Shown piece after piece: positions 16,407 through 24,795 of a DNA stretch of 44,377 bases. This DNA comes from CAYVBN01 sp964538565. Its GTDB lineage: Bacteria; Pseudomonadota; Alphaproteobacteria; Rhizobiales; Xanthobacteraceae. The notes beneath the pieces were generated by a model. The model did not search any database. It saw only the letters and a program-made list of their open reading frames with translations, and was not told where the DNA came from. Location: positions 1 to 44,377 of the forward strand of contig CAZIGW010000227.1 of NCBI GenBank assembly GCA_964538565.1. The letters run 5' to 3'. The position numbers and the translations under genes were made by a program. Numbering within the stretch: position 1 is the stretch's first letter; each line of letters opens with the position of its first letter.

Positions 16407-18845
16407 GTGCTGACCGTCGTTTACACCTGCATCGTCAACGCGCACGACCTGCGACTGGTGGGTCTCGCCGTGGTCATTTGCGCGCTTGCCTCCTTCAGCG
16501 CGATCACGCTTCTTCACCACGTCCGCAAGTCGACCGGCGACATGCGCCATATCTGGCTCGCGGTGTCGGCGACCGCGACCGGGTTCGGCATCTGGGCCAC
16601 GCATTTCATCGCCATGCTGGCGTTCTCGCCGGGAATACCCAGCGCCTACAACATCGTCCTGACGTTCCTTTCCCTGGTTGCGGCCATCGTCCTCACCGGC
16701 TTCGGTCTCGCAACTGCCTTGTCGAAGACCGTCCCGGGCGCGACCTGGATCGGCGGCATCGTCGTCGGCAGCGGCATCGCCGTGATGCACTATACCGGCA
16801 TGGCGGCATTCGAGATCCCGGGCCGCGTCGTCTGGAATCCGTGGCTTGTGGCGGCGTCCATCGCCTTCGGCGGCCTTCTTGGCGCACCGGCGCTGTACAC
16901 GGGCCTGCGGTCGGTGACGATCAAGGCCCGCGCCTGCAGCGCGGCACTTCTGACCGCGGCGATCGCCAGCCACCATTTCACCGCAATGGCGGCCGTGTCC
17001 ATCGTGCCGGATCCCAGGATCATGGTGCCGGACTCGGCGCTGCCCACGAGCTGGCTCGCGGGCGCCGTCGCGCTGGCGAGCTTCGGAATCATCGTTCTCG
17101 CCCTTGCGGGCCTTGCCCTCGACCTGCGAGAACAGAAGCGCGGCGAGCTCGAAGCCGAGCGGATGCGCGGCCTCGCCAACGCAGCGGTCGAGGGTCTCGT
17201 CGTCTGCGACGGTGAAGTGATCGCAACCGTCAACAACAGCTTCGCGAAGCTCGTCGGCACGGGCGTCGAAGACGTCGTCGGCGCAAGGCTCGAGACCTAT
17301 CTGCCCGACGAGTCCGCGCGGCTGCGGCTATTGGGCCACCTCGACCAGCCGCTGGAAACCGAGCTGCGCCGCAACGACGGTTCGGCGATTCCCGTCGAGC
17401 TCATCCTGCGCCCCGTCGATTTCGCAGGCAAGTTGCACCACGCGATCGCGGTACGCGACCTGCGCGCACGCAAGAAAGCCGAGCAGCACATTCGCTTCCT
17501 CGCCCACCACGACGCGCTGACCGGGCTGCCCAACCGCCGCAGCTTCGACAAGAAACTCGATGCCGAAATCGAGCAGGCGCTCGCAACCGGACAGCGCGTC
17601 GCCGTTCTCTGTCTCGACCTCGACCGCTTCAAGGAGGTCAACGACCTTTTCGGTCACGCCGCCGGCGACACGCTGCTGCAGACCGTCGCCCGATGCGTCT
17701 CGGGCGTGCTCGATCGCAATCAAATGATAGCCCGGCTTTCCGGCGACGAATTCGCCATCATCTTGCCGGGCGTCTCGAGCCCGAGCATCGCCGGTCGCGT
17801 CGCGGATAACATTCTGGAAGTGCTGCGCACGGAGAACGCCAAGTCGGCGACGGCCGCGCTCGTCTCGACCAGCATCGGGATCTCCATCTGCCCCGACGAC
17901 GGCGCCGATCGACACACCCTTCTCAGCCATGCCGACACGGCGCTCTACCGCGCCAAGCTGGAAGAGCGCGGTACGTACCGGTTCTTCGAAGCAGCGATGG
18001 GCGAGGAGGTGCGCGATCGCCGCCGCATCGAGCACGATCTGCGCCACGCCGTCTCGCGTCGCGAACTCCGTCTCGTCTATCAGCCGCTCAGGGAGCTCAA
18101 GAGCGGCGCCGTCACCGGGTTCGAGGCCCTGTTGCGGTGGACGCACGCCGAGCGAGGAGACATCTCGCCTTCCGTCTTCATTCCGATCGCCGAGGAGAGC
18201 GGTGCGATCCTGCAGATCGGAGACTGGGTGCTGCGAACGGCGTGCCGCGAAGCGGCCGGCTGGAGCCCGACGCTGACGGTTGCGGTCAACGTGTCCGCGG
18301 CCCAGCTCCACGCTCCCAACTTCGCCCAGCTGGTGCACGAGGTCCTGCTGCAGACCGGAATCCCCGCGCACCGGCTCGAGCTCGAGGTCACCGAGACGGC
18401 GCTCGTGCGCGACTTCAACCGCGCGCTGACGACGCTGCGCCAGCTCAAGACCCTCGGGGTGCGGATCGCGATGGACGATTTCGGCACCGGCTATTCGTCG
18501 CTGTCCAACCTGCGGGCCTTTCCGTTCGACAAGATCAAGATCGACCGCTCCTTCATCAAGTCGGTCGACGTGAACGAGCAGGCGGCGACGATCGTGCGCG
18601 CCGTCCTCGGCTTGGGCCGCGGGCTCGGCCTGCCCGTGCTGGCGGAAGGCGTCGAGACCACCGGCGAGCTGGCGTTTCTCCACAGCGAGCTGTGCGCGGA
18701 GGCGCAGGGTTATCTGCTGGGGCGGCCGGCCGAGATCGGAAGCTTCCGCCATATCACCCATGAGGGCGAGCCGGCCGAACCCTCCGCGGTCGTCGACGAG
18801 GCTCCCGCGTTGCCGGTGACCGAGAAGCTGGCCGCGGCGCGATAA
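16407..18845 (+). CDS. MHYT-PAS-GGDEF-EAL cyclic di-GMP signalling protein
   Basis: An 812-residue membrane protein. The N-terminal MHYT sensor (residues 1-235) has about seven membrane segments and three MHYT-type motifs: ATHFIAML near 65, VMHYTGM near 126 and SHHFTAM near 189. These motifs are proposed to bind copper and sense O2, CO or NO. A PAS-like stretch (about 255-360) leads to a GGDEF domain with RLSGDEF near 445, an allowed active-site variant. The RxxD inhibitory site expected just before it is absent. The EAL domain looks active: GFEALLRW, EVTET, DDFGTGYSSL and AEGVET are all present. It could both make and degrade c-di-GMP. The start is GTG 16407. Confidence 0.93.
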   Translation: MLTVVYTCIVNAHDLRLVGLAVVICALASFSAITLLHHVRKSTGDMRHIWLAVSATATGFGIWATHFIAMLAFSPGIPSAYNIVLTFLSLVAAIVLTGFGLATALSKTVPGATWIGGIVVGSGIAVMHYTGMAAFEIPGRVVWNPWLVAASIAFGGLLGAPALYTGLRSVTIKARACSAALLTAAIASHHFTAMAAVSIVPDPRIMVPDSALPTSWLAGAVALASFGIIVLALAGLALDLREQKRGELEAERMRGLANAAVEGLVVCDGEVIATVNNSFAKLVGTGVEDVVGARLETYLPDESARLRLLGHLDQPLETELRRNDGSAIPVELILRPVDFAGKLHHAIAVRDLRARKKAEQHIRFLAHHDALTGLPNRRSFDKKLDAEIEQALATGQRVAVLCLDLDRFKEVNDLFGHAAGDTLLQTVARCVSGVLDRNQMIARLSGDEFAIILPGVSSPSIAGRVADNILEVLRTENAKSATAALVSTSIGISICPDDGADRHTLLSHADTALYRAKLEERGTYRFFEAAMGEEVRDRRRIEHDLRHAVSRRELRLVYQPLRELKSGAVTGFEALLRWTHAERGDISPSVFIPIAEESGAILQIGDWVLRTACREAAGWSPTLTVAVNVSAAQLHAPNFAQLVHEVLLQTGIPAHRLELEVTETALVRDFNRALTTLRQLKTLGVRIAMDDFGTGYSSLSNLRAFPFDKIKIDRSFIKSVDVNEQAATIVRAVLGLGRGLGLPVLAEGVETTGELAFLHSELCAEAQGYLLGRPAEIGSFRHITHEGEPAEPSAVVDEAPALPVTEKLAAAR

Positions 18846-18905
18846 CGGCTCCGTGCGCCTTTCCGGACCTACCGCCGGCGACGGCTCGCGCGTGCTGCTT
18901 ACCGG

Positions 18906-20300
18906 CTATTCCGCAGCTTCGCGCCGGTGCCGCACGGCCGGCTCGCGCATGGTTACGAGTTCCTCGGCCGCCGTCGGATGCACCGCCATGGTGGCGTCGA
19001 AGTCGGCCTTGGTGGCGCCCATGCGCACGGCGATGCCGGCGATCTGGATCATCTCGGCCGCCCCCTCGCCGACCAGATGACAGCCGACGACCCGGCCCGA
19101 AGCGCCGTCGACGACGAGCTTCATCAGCATGCGCGTGTTGCGGCCCGACAGCGTCGCCTTCATGGGGCGGAACGTCGTCCGGTAGACGTCGACGCGCGGC
19201 AGGCGCGCGCAGGCCTGCGCCTCGGTCAGTCCGACGACGCCGACCTCGGGCTCCGAGAACACCGCCGTCGGCACGTTGGTGTGATCGACCGGCGTCGGCT
19301 TGCCGCCGAACACCGTGTCGGCGAAGGCGTGGCCCTCGCGGATCGCGACCGGGGTGAGGTTGACGCGGTTGGTCACGTCGCCGACCGCATAGATGTGCGA
19401 AACGGACGTGCGCGAATACTCGTCGACCGCAATCCCGCCGTCCTCGGCGAGCCCGACGCCCGCCTTCTCGAGCCCGAGCCCCGCCACGTTCGGCCGCCGC
19501 CCGATCGCGAACATCACCTGCTCGGCTTCGATCATGCGACCGCCGGTGAGCCGCGCCTCGACCAGGGCGCCGCGCTTGTCGAGCGCCGCGACCCGCTCGC
19601 CCGTGATGATCGTGATGCCGCGCCGTTCCATCTCGGCGCGCAGATGCGCGCGCACGTCGTCGTCGAAGCCGCGCAGGATGTTCTCGCCGCGGTAGACGAG
19701 CGTCACCTGCGAGCCGAGGCCGGCGAAGATGCAGGCGAACTCGACCGCGATGTAGCCGCCGCCCTGCACCACGACGCGCCGCGGCAGCTCGGGCAGATGA
19801 AACGCCTCGTTCGAGGAGATCGCGTGCTCGGCCCCCGGCACGGCGCGGTCGTTGAACGGCGCGGCGCCGGTGGCGATCAGGAGATGTTTTGCGCGGATGC
19901 GCTCGCCGCTCGCGACCAGGCGAACCGTGTGCGCGTCCTCGATCACCGCGCGGCTCTTGACGATCTCGACCCCGGCCTTCTCCAGGTTCGCCGTATAGGT
20001 GCGCTCGAGCCGGTCGATTTCCCTGTCCTTGTTGGCGATCAGCGTCGGCCAGTCGAACGCCGGTTCCGGCACGCGCCAGCCGAAGCCGACCGCGTCCTCG
20101 AATTCGTGCGCGAAGCGCGAGGCGTAGACGAGAAGCTTCTTGGGCACGCAGCCGCGGATCACGCAGGTGCCGCCGACCCGGTATTCCTCGGCGATGACGA
20201 CGCGCGCTCCGTGGCCGGCGGCGATGCGGGCGGCGCGCACGCCACCCGATCCGCCGCCGATGACGAAGAGATCGACCTCGCGCACCGCGCCGTCGCTCAC
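18906..20300 (-). CDS. gor: Glutathione-disulfide reductase
   Basis: A 464-residue FAD-dependent disulfide reductase that regenerates reduced glutathione with NADPH. It shows the N-terminal FAD motif LFVIGGGSGGVRAARIAA, the redox-active disulfide GGTCVIRGCVPKK, the second dinucleotide fold VVVQGGGYIAVEFACIFAGLG, and the C-terminal VHPTAAEELVTMREP with the catalytic His-Glu pair. The IAVEFA variant and basic residues after it fit NADPH-using glutathione reductases better than dihydrolipoamide dehydrogenase. The GTG start at 20300 overlaps the stop of the DUF2059 gene (GTGA), so it is the last gene of an rpiA-DUF2059-gor operon. Confidence 0.92.
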   Translation of the reverse strand: MSDGAVREVDLFVIGGGSGGVRAARIAAGHGARVVIAEEYRVGGTCVIRGCVPKKLLVYASRFAHEFEDAVGFGWRVPEPAFDWPTLIANKDREIDRLERTYTANLEKAGVEIVKSRAVIEDAHTVRLVASGERIRAKHLLIATGAAPFNDRAVPGAEHAISSNEAFHLPELPRRVVVQGGGYIAVEFACIFAGLGSQVTLVYRGENILRGFDDDVRAHLRAEMERRGITIITGERVAALDKRGALVEARLTGGRMIEAEQVMFAIGRRPNVAGLGLEKAGVGLAEDGGIAVDEYSRTSVSHIYAVGDVTNRVNLTPVAIREGHAFADTVFGGKPTPVDHTNVPTAVFSEPEVGVVGLTEAQACARLPRVDVYRTTFRPMKATLSGRNTRMLMKLVVDGASGRVVGCHLVGEGAAEMIQIAGIAVRMGATKADFDATMAVHPTAAEELVTMREPAVRHRREAAE

Positions 20301-20806
20301 AGGTCGTGGCCCCGCTTCTTCATTTCCTCGCGCATCATCGTCATCACGGTGTCGGAGAGGTTGTCGGCCCAGGTCTGCGCGGCCTTGAGGCTCTCGTCGA
20401 GCGCCTTGGCTTCCTCGACGATCACCTTCTTGCCGAGCGGGGTGCGGTAGAAGGTGTCGAGCTCCTTGAGCTCCTGCTCGGTGAAATGCTTGGCATAGGT
20501 GCGCGCGACGAGATTGAGGAGCTCCTGATGCTTGGGCTCGAGCTCCTTGCGCAGCTTGAGCGACACCTCGTTGAGCTCCTTGTTCAGGTTGAGGTTCGTC
20601 GGCAGAAGCGTATTCTTCACGCTCTCGACCACGCCCGGCACGATCGGGTCGAACATGTTGTTGCCGCCCTTGAGCGCGATGATGTCCTTGGCGAGCGCGA
20701 TCGCCGTCGGCGAGGGCTCCTGCGCCCGCGCGACGCCGGCATGGCCGGCCGCGCCGAGAACCAGCCCGGCGGCGAGCACGAGACGTGCAAACGTGTTGAC
20801 CTTCAT
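20297..20806 (-). CDS. DUF2059 exported protein
   Basis: A 169-residue protein with a Sec signal (ARLVLAAGLVLGAAGHAGVARAQEP). The body is helical and contains a DUF2059-like core: LVARTYAKHFTEQELKELDTFYRTPLGKKVIVEEAKALDESL. DUF2059 proteins are widespread in Proteobacteria; they are periplasmic, with no firm function. ATG 20806 has AAGGAGAG just upstream, and the gene is tightly placed: 31 bp after rpiA and overlapping gor by four bases. That coupling hints at a role alongside redox or sugar metabolism, but it may only be shared expression. Confidence 0.88.
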   Translation of the reverse strand: MKVNTFARLVLAAGLVLGAAGHAGVARAQEPSPTAIALAKDIIALKGGNNMFDPIVPGVVESVKNTLLPTNLNLNKELNEVSLKLRKELEPKHQELLNLVARTYAKHFTEQELKELDTFYRTPLGKKVIVEEAKALDESLKAAQTWADNLSDTVMTMMREEMKKRGHDL

Positions 20807-20837
20807 GGGTTCACTCTCCTTGCGGCGACAGATGACG

Positions 20838-21536
20838 TCAGGCCCGTTCGATGACGCGCACGCCATTCGACCCGGCGATGATAGCGGCCCGGGCGATCCC
20901 CAGGAACAAGCCATGCTCGACGACGCCCGGGATCGCCGCCAGCCCGGCGGCGAGCGCCCGGGGTTCGCGGATGCGCTCGAGGGCGGCATCGAGGATGAAG
21001 TGTCCGCCATCCGTGACGAAAGCATGGCCGTCGCGTGACCGCCGCAGCCGCGCCGGGCCGGGGCTGCCGGCGGCGGCGGCGGCCTTTTCGACCGCCCGCA
21101 GCGTCGTCTGCAGCCCGAACGGCACCACCTCGATCGGCAGGGGATAGCGGCCGAGCATATCGACGCACTTGCTCTCGTCGGCGATGACGACCATGCGGGC
21201 CGAGGCGGCGGCGACGATCTTCTCGTGCAGCAGCGCCCCGCCCCCGCCCTTGATCAGCGCCAGCTCCGGACCGATCTCGTCGGCGCCGTCCACCGTCAGG
21301 TCGAGTTCGAGCGCCTCGTCGAGGGTGGTCAGCGGAATGCCGGCGCGCCCGGCGTCGGCGCGGGTGGCCTCGGAGGTCGGCACACCGACAATGCGCAGTC
21401 CGGCGCGCACCCGCTCGCCCAGGAGTTCGACGAAATGCCTGGCGGTCGAGCCGGTGCCGAGGCCGACCCGCATGCCGGGCTCGACGAATTCGACCGCGCG
21501 GGCGGCGGCGGCGCGTTTGAGGGCGTCTGCGTCCAT
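20838..21536 (-). CDS. rpiA: Ribose-5-phosphate isomerase A
   Basis: A 232-residue cytosolic enzyme interconverting ribose-5-phosphate and ribulose-5-phosphate in the pentose phosphate pathway. RpiA motifs are clear: MRVGLGTGSTARHFVELLG near the N-terminus (phosphate loop), LTVDGADEIGPELALIKGGGGALLHEKI (with the catalytic acidic residue and Lys), and the TDGGHFILD block. Length matches the family. It is the first gene of the operon with DUF2059 and gor, which would coordinate NADPH-producing carbon flow with glutathione reduction. It is divergent from gph. Confidence 0.94.
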   Translation of the reverse strand: MDADALKRAAAARAVEFVEPGMRVGLGTGSTARHFVELLGERVRAGLRIVGVPTSEATRADAGRAGIPLTTLDEALELDLTVDGADEIGPELALIKGGGGALLHEKIVAAASARMVVIADESKCVDMLGRYPLPIEVVPFGLQTTLRAVEKAAAAAGSPGPARLRRSRDGHAFVTDGGHFILDAALERIREPRALAAGLAAIPGVVEHGLFLGIARAAIIAGSNGVRVIERA

Positions 21537-21838
21537 CGCGGGTGCGGCGACTCTTCCCCGGCGGCAAGGCCTTGGCGGGTGATGACGGGCTCGGCGAGCG
21601 TCGTTCTAACGTCCATCGGGCCGCGAAGATAGTCGAAAAGGCGGCTCCCACAGGACGGGTGGAGCGAAACGATGCCCGTCAGGGACCACTCCGCAAGGGC
21701 CGCGCGCAATGGGATTTTCCTTTCGGCGACATGGATCTTGACGGGTTCGCTCGACCCATCCTGCAAACTGCGCCGCCCCGGCCTCCGGGGCCGCCGCCCT
21801 TGCATGACGGCCGCCCGCCCTTTAGCCATCGCGGGGTG
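21537..21838. other. Divergent rpiA/gph promoter region
   Basis: No gene is supported here, although open frames run through it. It contains a TTGACG at 21738-21743 in the gph direction without a good -10 match, and a perfect hairpin GCCCCGG (21775-21781)/CCGGGGC (21785-21791) about 50 bp before the gph ATG. That hairpin could be a leader structure. Confidence 0.35.
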
Positions 21839-22516
21839 ATGAACGCGCTCACCATCGTCTTCGATCTCGACGGCACGCTGGTCGACACCGCGCCCGATCT
21901 CATCGACACGCTCAACGCCATCCTGGCGCGCGAGGGACTGCCGGCGGTGCCGTTCGACGTCGCCCGCCCGCTGATCGGCGGCGGCGCCAAGACGCTGCTC
22001 GAACGCGGGCTCGCAGCCGAGGGGCTCGCCTGCACGCCGGCCGCGGTGGAGCGGCTCTATGCGGATTTCGTCGCCCACTACGCCGAGCACATCGCCGACC
22101 GCTCGCGCCCGTTTCCCGGCCTCGACGAGGCGCTCGACGATCTCGCCGCGCAGGGCTGCCGCTTCGCGGTGTGCACCAACAAGCTCGAACGGCTGTCCGT
22201 TCTCCTGCTCGACAAGCTCGGCCTGACGGCGCGCTTCGCGGCGATCTGCGGCCAGGACACCTTCGGGGTGCAGAAGCCCGATCCGGAAGTCTTCCGCCGC
22301 ACCGCGCTCGCGGCCGGCGGGCGGCCGGAGCGCGCCATCATGGTCGGCGACTCTCAGACCGACATCGCGACCGCGCGCGCGGCCGGCGTTCCGGTCGTGG
22401 CGGTCGATTTCGGCTACACGCTCGAGCCGATCGTGTCGTTCGCACCGGACCGCGTCATCGCCGGCTACGCGGCGCTGCCGGGCGCGGTCCGCGATCTCGT
22501 TCCGCAGCTCGGATAG
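21839..22516 (+). CDS. gph: Phosphoglycolate phosphatase (HAD hydrolase)
   Basis: A 225-residue HAD-superfamily phosphatase. Motif I is IVFDLDGTLVDTAPDL with nucleophile and acid Asp residues, motif II the Thr in FAVCTNK, motif III the Lys in GVQKPDPEVF, and motif IV IMVGDSQTDIATARAAG. Overall pattern and length fit Gph, which removes phosphate from 2-phosphoglycolate made during DNA repair or by Rubisco oxygenation. Other HAD substrates cannot be excluded. ATG 21839 is preferred over the adjacent GTG 21836 and over a far upstream in-frame start, because family homology begins there. It is divergent from rpiA, a common pairing. Confidence 0.88.
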   Translation: MNALTIVFDLDGTLVDTAPDLIDTLNAILAREGLPAVPFDVARPLIGGGAKTLLERGLAAEGLACTPAAVERLYADFVAHYAEHIADRSRPFPGLDEALDDLAAQGCRFAVCTNKLERLSVLLLDKLGLTARFAAICGQDTFGVQKPDPEVFRRTALAAGGRPERAIMVGDSQTDIATARAAGVPVVAVDFGYTLEPIVSFAPDRVIAGYAALPGAVRDLVPQLG

Positions 22517-22831
22517 CCGGAGGCTCGGCGCCGGCGCGCGGGTGCGCGCGATTCGCGCCGCGCGCCGCGCCTCCCGTGAAATGTCAGACGCCGCCCGGAG
22601 AAAAGGTAAGGTCCGGCCGGATCGGTGTTTTTTCACCGCCCCGGGCCTGTGATTTGGGCAAAGCGTGATGTATCCGCCGTTGACCGTTTGGGCTAGATTG
22701 GCCCTCACGGTGGGGACGGCGCGGGGCGATCAGCCTGAGTTGTTGTCCGAGTACGGGCGCGTTCGACGCGACCGTATCGTCCCGTCCGGGCGCAAGACGG
22801 CGCTCAAGGCCGTCCAGATGTGGGTCATATC
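22517..22831. other. Intergenic region before the lipoprotein gene
   Basis: No gene is seen. A small perfect hairpin CGGTG (22623-22627)/CACCG (22634-22638) with a six-T loop stands about 110 bp after gph. A TTGACC (22681) and a GCTAGATT (22693) occur too close together (about 5 bp) to form a standard promoter pair. Confidence 0.3.
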
Positions 22832-23374
22832 ATGAGTCGGATCATCCTTGTTGCGGCATGCGGTCTCACGCTTGCAGCGTGCAGCGGCATGCCCGAACTG
22901 CCGAGCTTCAAGTCCTCGCCGCCGACGGTTTCCCTACGCATCGAATCCGAGCCGGCGGGCGCCCAGGCGACCGCCTCCGGTGCGAGCTGCCAGACGCCGT
23001 GCTCGCTCGAGGTTCCGGCCGCCGGCGACTTCAACGTGGATCTCGCGCTCAACGGCTACACCTCGCAGAGCGTGCCGGTGCACGTGATGCCGCCGGAGGA
23101 CGTGCGCGAAGGCGACACCCCGCGGCTCGATCCCAACCCGCTCTACGTCCAGCTCGAGGCGACGCCACCGGCGACCAAGAAGAAGAAGCCCGCGCCGAAA
23201 AAGCCGAAGACGGTGGCGAGGCACACCCCCAAGGTGGCGTCGAAGCCGGCGACCAAGCCGGCCAAGCCCGCGCCGGAGACCGCGCAGGCGACGCCGGCCG
23301 GCCTGCCGGCGACCGCCGCCGAGATGACGACGTCCTCGGTGCCGACCGCCGCCTGGCCCACTTCGGCGCAGTGA
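22832..23374 (+). CDS. PEGA-like lipoprotein with Lys/Pro/Ala-rich tail
   Basis: A 180-residue predicted lipoprotein. The N-terminus MSRIILVAACGLTLAACSG contains a lipobox ending at Cys17, so it should be lipid-anchored at the membrane. Residues about 32-85 resemble a PEGA domain (VSLRIESEPAGAQATASG, then TPCSLEVPAAG and LNGYTSQSVPVHV), a small fold often binding cell-surface polymers. The remainder is a low-complexity tail rich in Lys, Pro, Ala and Thr (KKKKPAPKKPKTV), which may contact peptidoglycan or be disordered. A GTG at 22820 could add four residues; I prefer ATG 22832. No strong ribosome site is visible. Function unknown. Confidence 0.75.
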   Translation: MSRIILVAACGLTLAACSGMPELPSFKSSPPTVSLRIESEPAGAQATASGASCQTPCSLEVPAAGDFNVDLALNGYTSQSVPVHVMPPEDVREGDTPRLDPNPLYVQLEATPPATKKKKPAPKKPKTVARHTPKVASKPATKPAKPAPETAQATPAGLPATAAEMTTSSVPTAAWPTSAQ

Positions 23375-23696
23375 CTGCGACCGGCTGAGCCCGGCGGCGC
23401 GCGATGACGCGAAGGCGTGACGCGCCGCGCGGGACGGCGTGCGCGGGGGCCGCGGCTGGCCGCAAGGGCAGCGCCCGCGGGGGCGCTCCGTCGGATCGCC
23501 CGGTGCGGGCGCGGACCGTCCTTCCCGGACCGTCGCCCTGTTTCCGCTTGTCTTTGGTTGGATGCGCAAAACGCGCGGCGGGTCGGAGCCTGCCGGATCA
23601 TCCCTCTGACGCAGCCCCGTCCGAACGATCGACCGGCCGATGTTTCGGATTTTCATCCGTCCCGCGCGCCAGCCGCCGAACGAATGCCGCCGAGGG
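23375..23696. other. GC-rich intergenic region with a hairpin
   Basis: I see no supported gene between the lipoprotein and the tRNA promoter. A perfect hairpin AGCGCCC (23470-23476)/GGGCGCT (23481-23487) with a four-base loop lies about 95 bp after the lipoprotein stop and could act as a transcription stop, though no T-tract follows. Confidence 0.35.
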
Positions 23697-23725
23697 TTGA
23701 CACCCCGGGGACGTACTCCTTAAAT
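23697..23725 (+). promoter_or_regulatory. Sigma-70 type promoter for tRNA-Val
   Basis: TTGACA (23697-23702) and TTAAAT (23720-23725) are spaced by exactly 17 bp. The -35 box is a full consensus match and the -10 matches four of six. Transcription would start near 23732, about 65 bp before the tRNA. A UUCG-loop hairpin (GCCGGTC 23761-23767/GACCGGC 23772-23778) lies in this leader. Confidence 0.7.
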
Positions 23726-23797
23726 CCCCGCCCTCCGGAGCATGATCCTGGATATCGGACGCCGGTCTTCGGACCGGCCAGGCTCACCTCACGGATC

Positions 23798-23872
23798 GGG
23801 CGCTTAGCTCAGCGGGAGAGCGTTCCCTTCACACGGGAGAGGTCGTAGGTTCAATCCCTACAGCGCCCACCA
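23798..23872 (+). tRNA. tRNA-Val (anticodon CAC)
   Basis: A complete cloverleaf can be drawn. The acceptor stem is GGGCGCT/AGCGCCC with seven pairs. The D arm is GCTC-AGCGGGA-GAGC. The anticodon stem is TTCCC/GGGAG with loop TTCACAC, giving anticodon CAC, which reads the valine codon GUG. The T arm is GTAGG-TTCAATC-CCTAC. The discriminator A and an encoded CCA end follow (23869-23872). The anticodon stem's outermost pair is a T-G wobble. It stands alone, with its own promoter at 23697-23725. Confidence 0.95.
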
Positions 23873-24060
23873 TCGATTTTCCGCGGAATCCAGGCTTTTC
23901 TCGCGACCTTTCGACAGGCGCGTTCCATGGCATTCGCAAGCGCTCAATGCGAAGTTGCCGCTCCAGATCTGCGGATCTTGTTCGCTCCCGTTCACAGCGC
24001 ATCACGTCCGGCGGGATTGGGTGCAGATCACAATTCTTCCGCCCCGCTCCATACCCGATC

Positions 24061-24089
24061 TTGACCGTTTGTCGTCTATAGGCTACATT
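24061..24089 (+). promoter_or_regulatory. Promoter of the toxin-antitoxin pair, probably leaderless
   Basis: TTGACC (24061-24066) is separated by 17 bp from TACATT (24084-24089). The extended form TTGACCG...GCTACATT also fits the alphaproteobacterial (Caulobacter-type) housekeeping consensus. A start site about seven bases on (near 24096) would fall almost at the toxin ATG (24098), so the transcript would have little or no leader, and no Shine-Dalgarno is visible. Confidence 0.6.
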
Positions 24090-24097
24090 CCGGCCTC

Positions 24098-24388
24098 ATG
24101 ATCGAGGTGCGCCAGACCGAGGAATTCTCGCGCTGGCTGCACCGCCTGAGAGATCCCGACGCCGCTGCACGCATCGTCGCACGCATTCGTCGCATGGAGC
24201 TGGGAAATCCCGGCGACACAAAAAGCCTCGGCCAGAGCATCAGGGAAATGCGCATCGCCTACGGCCCGGGCTACCGCGTCTACTATGTGCATCGTGGCGC
24301 GATGGTCGTGATTCTTCTGTGCGGTGGCGACAAGCGCACCCAGGCACAGGAAATCAAACGGGCGCGGGAACTGGCGGAGAGACTGTGA
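24098..24388 (+). CDS. RelE/ParE-superfamily toxin (HigB-like addiction-module killer)
   Basis: A 96-residue basic protein of the RelE/ParE fold, close in pattern to the 'addiction module killer' subgroup. It begins MIEVRQTEEFSRWLHRLRDPDAAARIVARIRRM, has the SIREMRIAYGPGYRVYYVHRG strand pair, and ends VVILLCGGDKRTQAQEIKRARELA. Such toxins usually cleave mRNA at the ribosome. The conserved Arg and Lys of the GYRVYY and GGDKRTQ segments are present, so it looks intact. The toxin gene precedes the antitoxin (HigBA order); its TGA overlaps the antitoxin ATG by one base. Confidence 0.88.
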   Translation: MIEVRQTEEFSRWLHRLRDPDAAARIVARIRRMELGNPGDTKSLGQSIREMRIAYGPGYRVYYVHRGAMVVILLCGGDKRTQAQEIKRARELAERL

Positions 24389-24765
24389 TGCCCCAAAAGA
24401 CGATGTCCAAAAAAGCACGGATCAAGACAACGGCCGCCAAAATCACGATGCCGAGAACGAGCCGGTTTGATGCGGCCAGCTATCTCGACAGCGAGACCCG
24501 TCAGGCGGCCTATATCGCCGCTGCGCTCGAGACCGGCGACGCAGAATTCGTGCGTGACGCGCTCAGCGTCGTCGCGCGAGCGCGCGGGATGGGGCAGATC
24601 GCCAGGAACGCCGGATTGAACCGGGAGAGCCTGTACAAGGCCCTCGGCGAACGCGGCAACCCCGAATTCGGCACCGTCATGCGCATCATTCGTGCGTTGG
24701 GACTGACGCTGTCGGCCCGCCCGGCGAAGACGGCGCGCAGACCAAGGAAATCTCAGGCCGCCTGA
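24388..24765 (+). CDS. HigA-like antitoxin with HTH domain
   Basis: A 125-residue antitoxin if started at ATG 24388, which overlaps the toxin stop by one base (TGATG). A shorter start at 24448 (MPRTSRFDAASYLDS) matches the usual N-terminus of this family, so the first 20 basic residues may be an extension. The core RFDAASYLDSETRQAAYIAAALETGD is followed by an Xre-like helix-turn-helix (MGQIARNAGLNRESLYKALGERGNPEFGTVMRIIRALGL). It would neutralise the toxin and repress the pair's promoter. A Lys/Arg/Ala-rich tail ends at TGA 24765. In the same frame, AraC-type coding sequence begins within a few codons. Confidence 0.87.
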   Translation: MPQKTMSKKARIKTTAAKITMPRTSRFDAASYLDSETRQAAYIAAALETGDAEFVRDALSVVARARGMGQIARNAGLNRESLYKALGERGNPEFGTVMRIIRALGLTLSARPAKTARRPRKSQAA

Positions 24766-24795
24766 GCGCTCAACGATCGGCTGTCCAGCGAGCTG

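Noticed and set aside
22681..22700. Promoter before the PEGA-like lipoprotein gene
   Set aside because: TTGACC and TAGATT are only about 8 bp apart, too close for a sigma-70 promoter.
23727..23780. Second rhizobial palindromic repeat before the tRNA (ggagcatgatcctgg...)
   Set aside because: The start resembles a common rhizobial repeat, but the rest departs from it; only the UUCG hairpin is certain.
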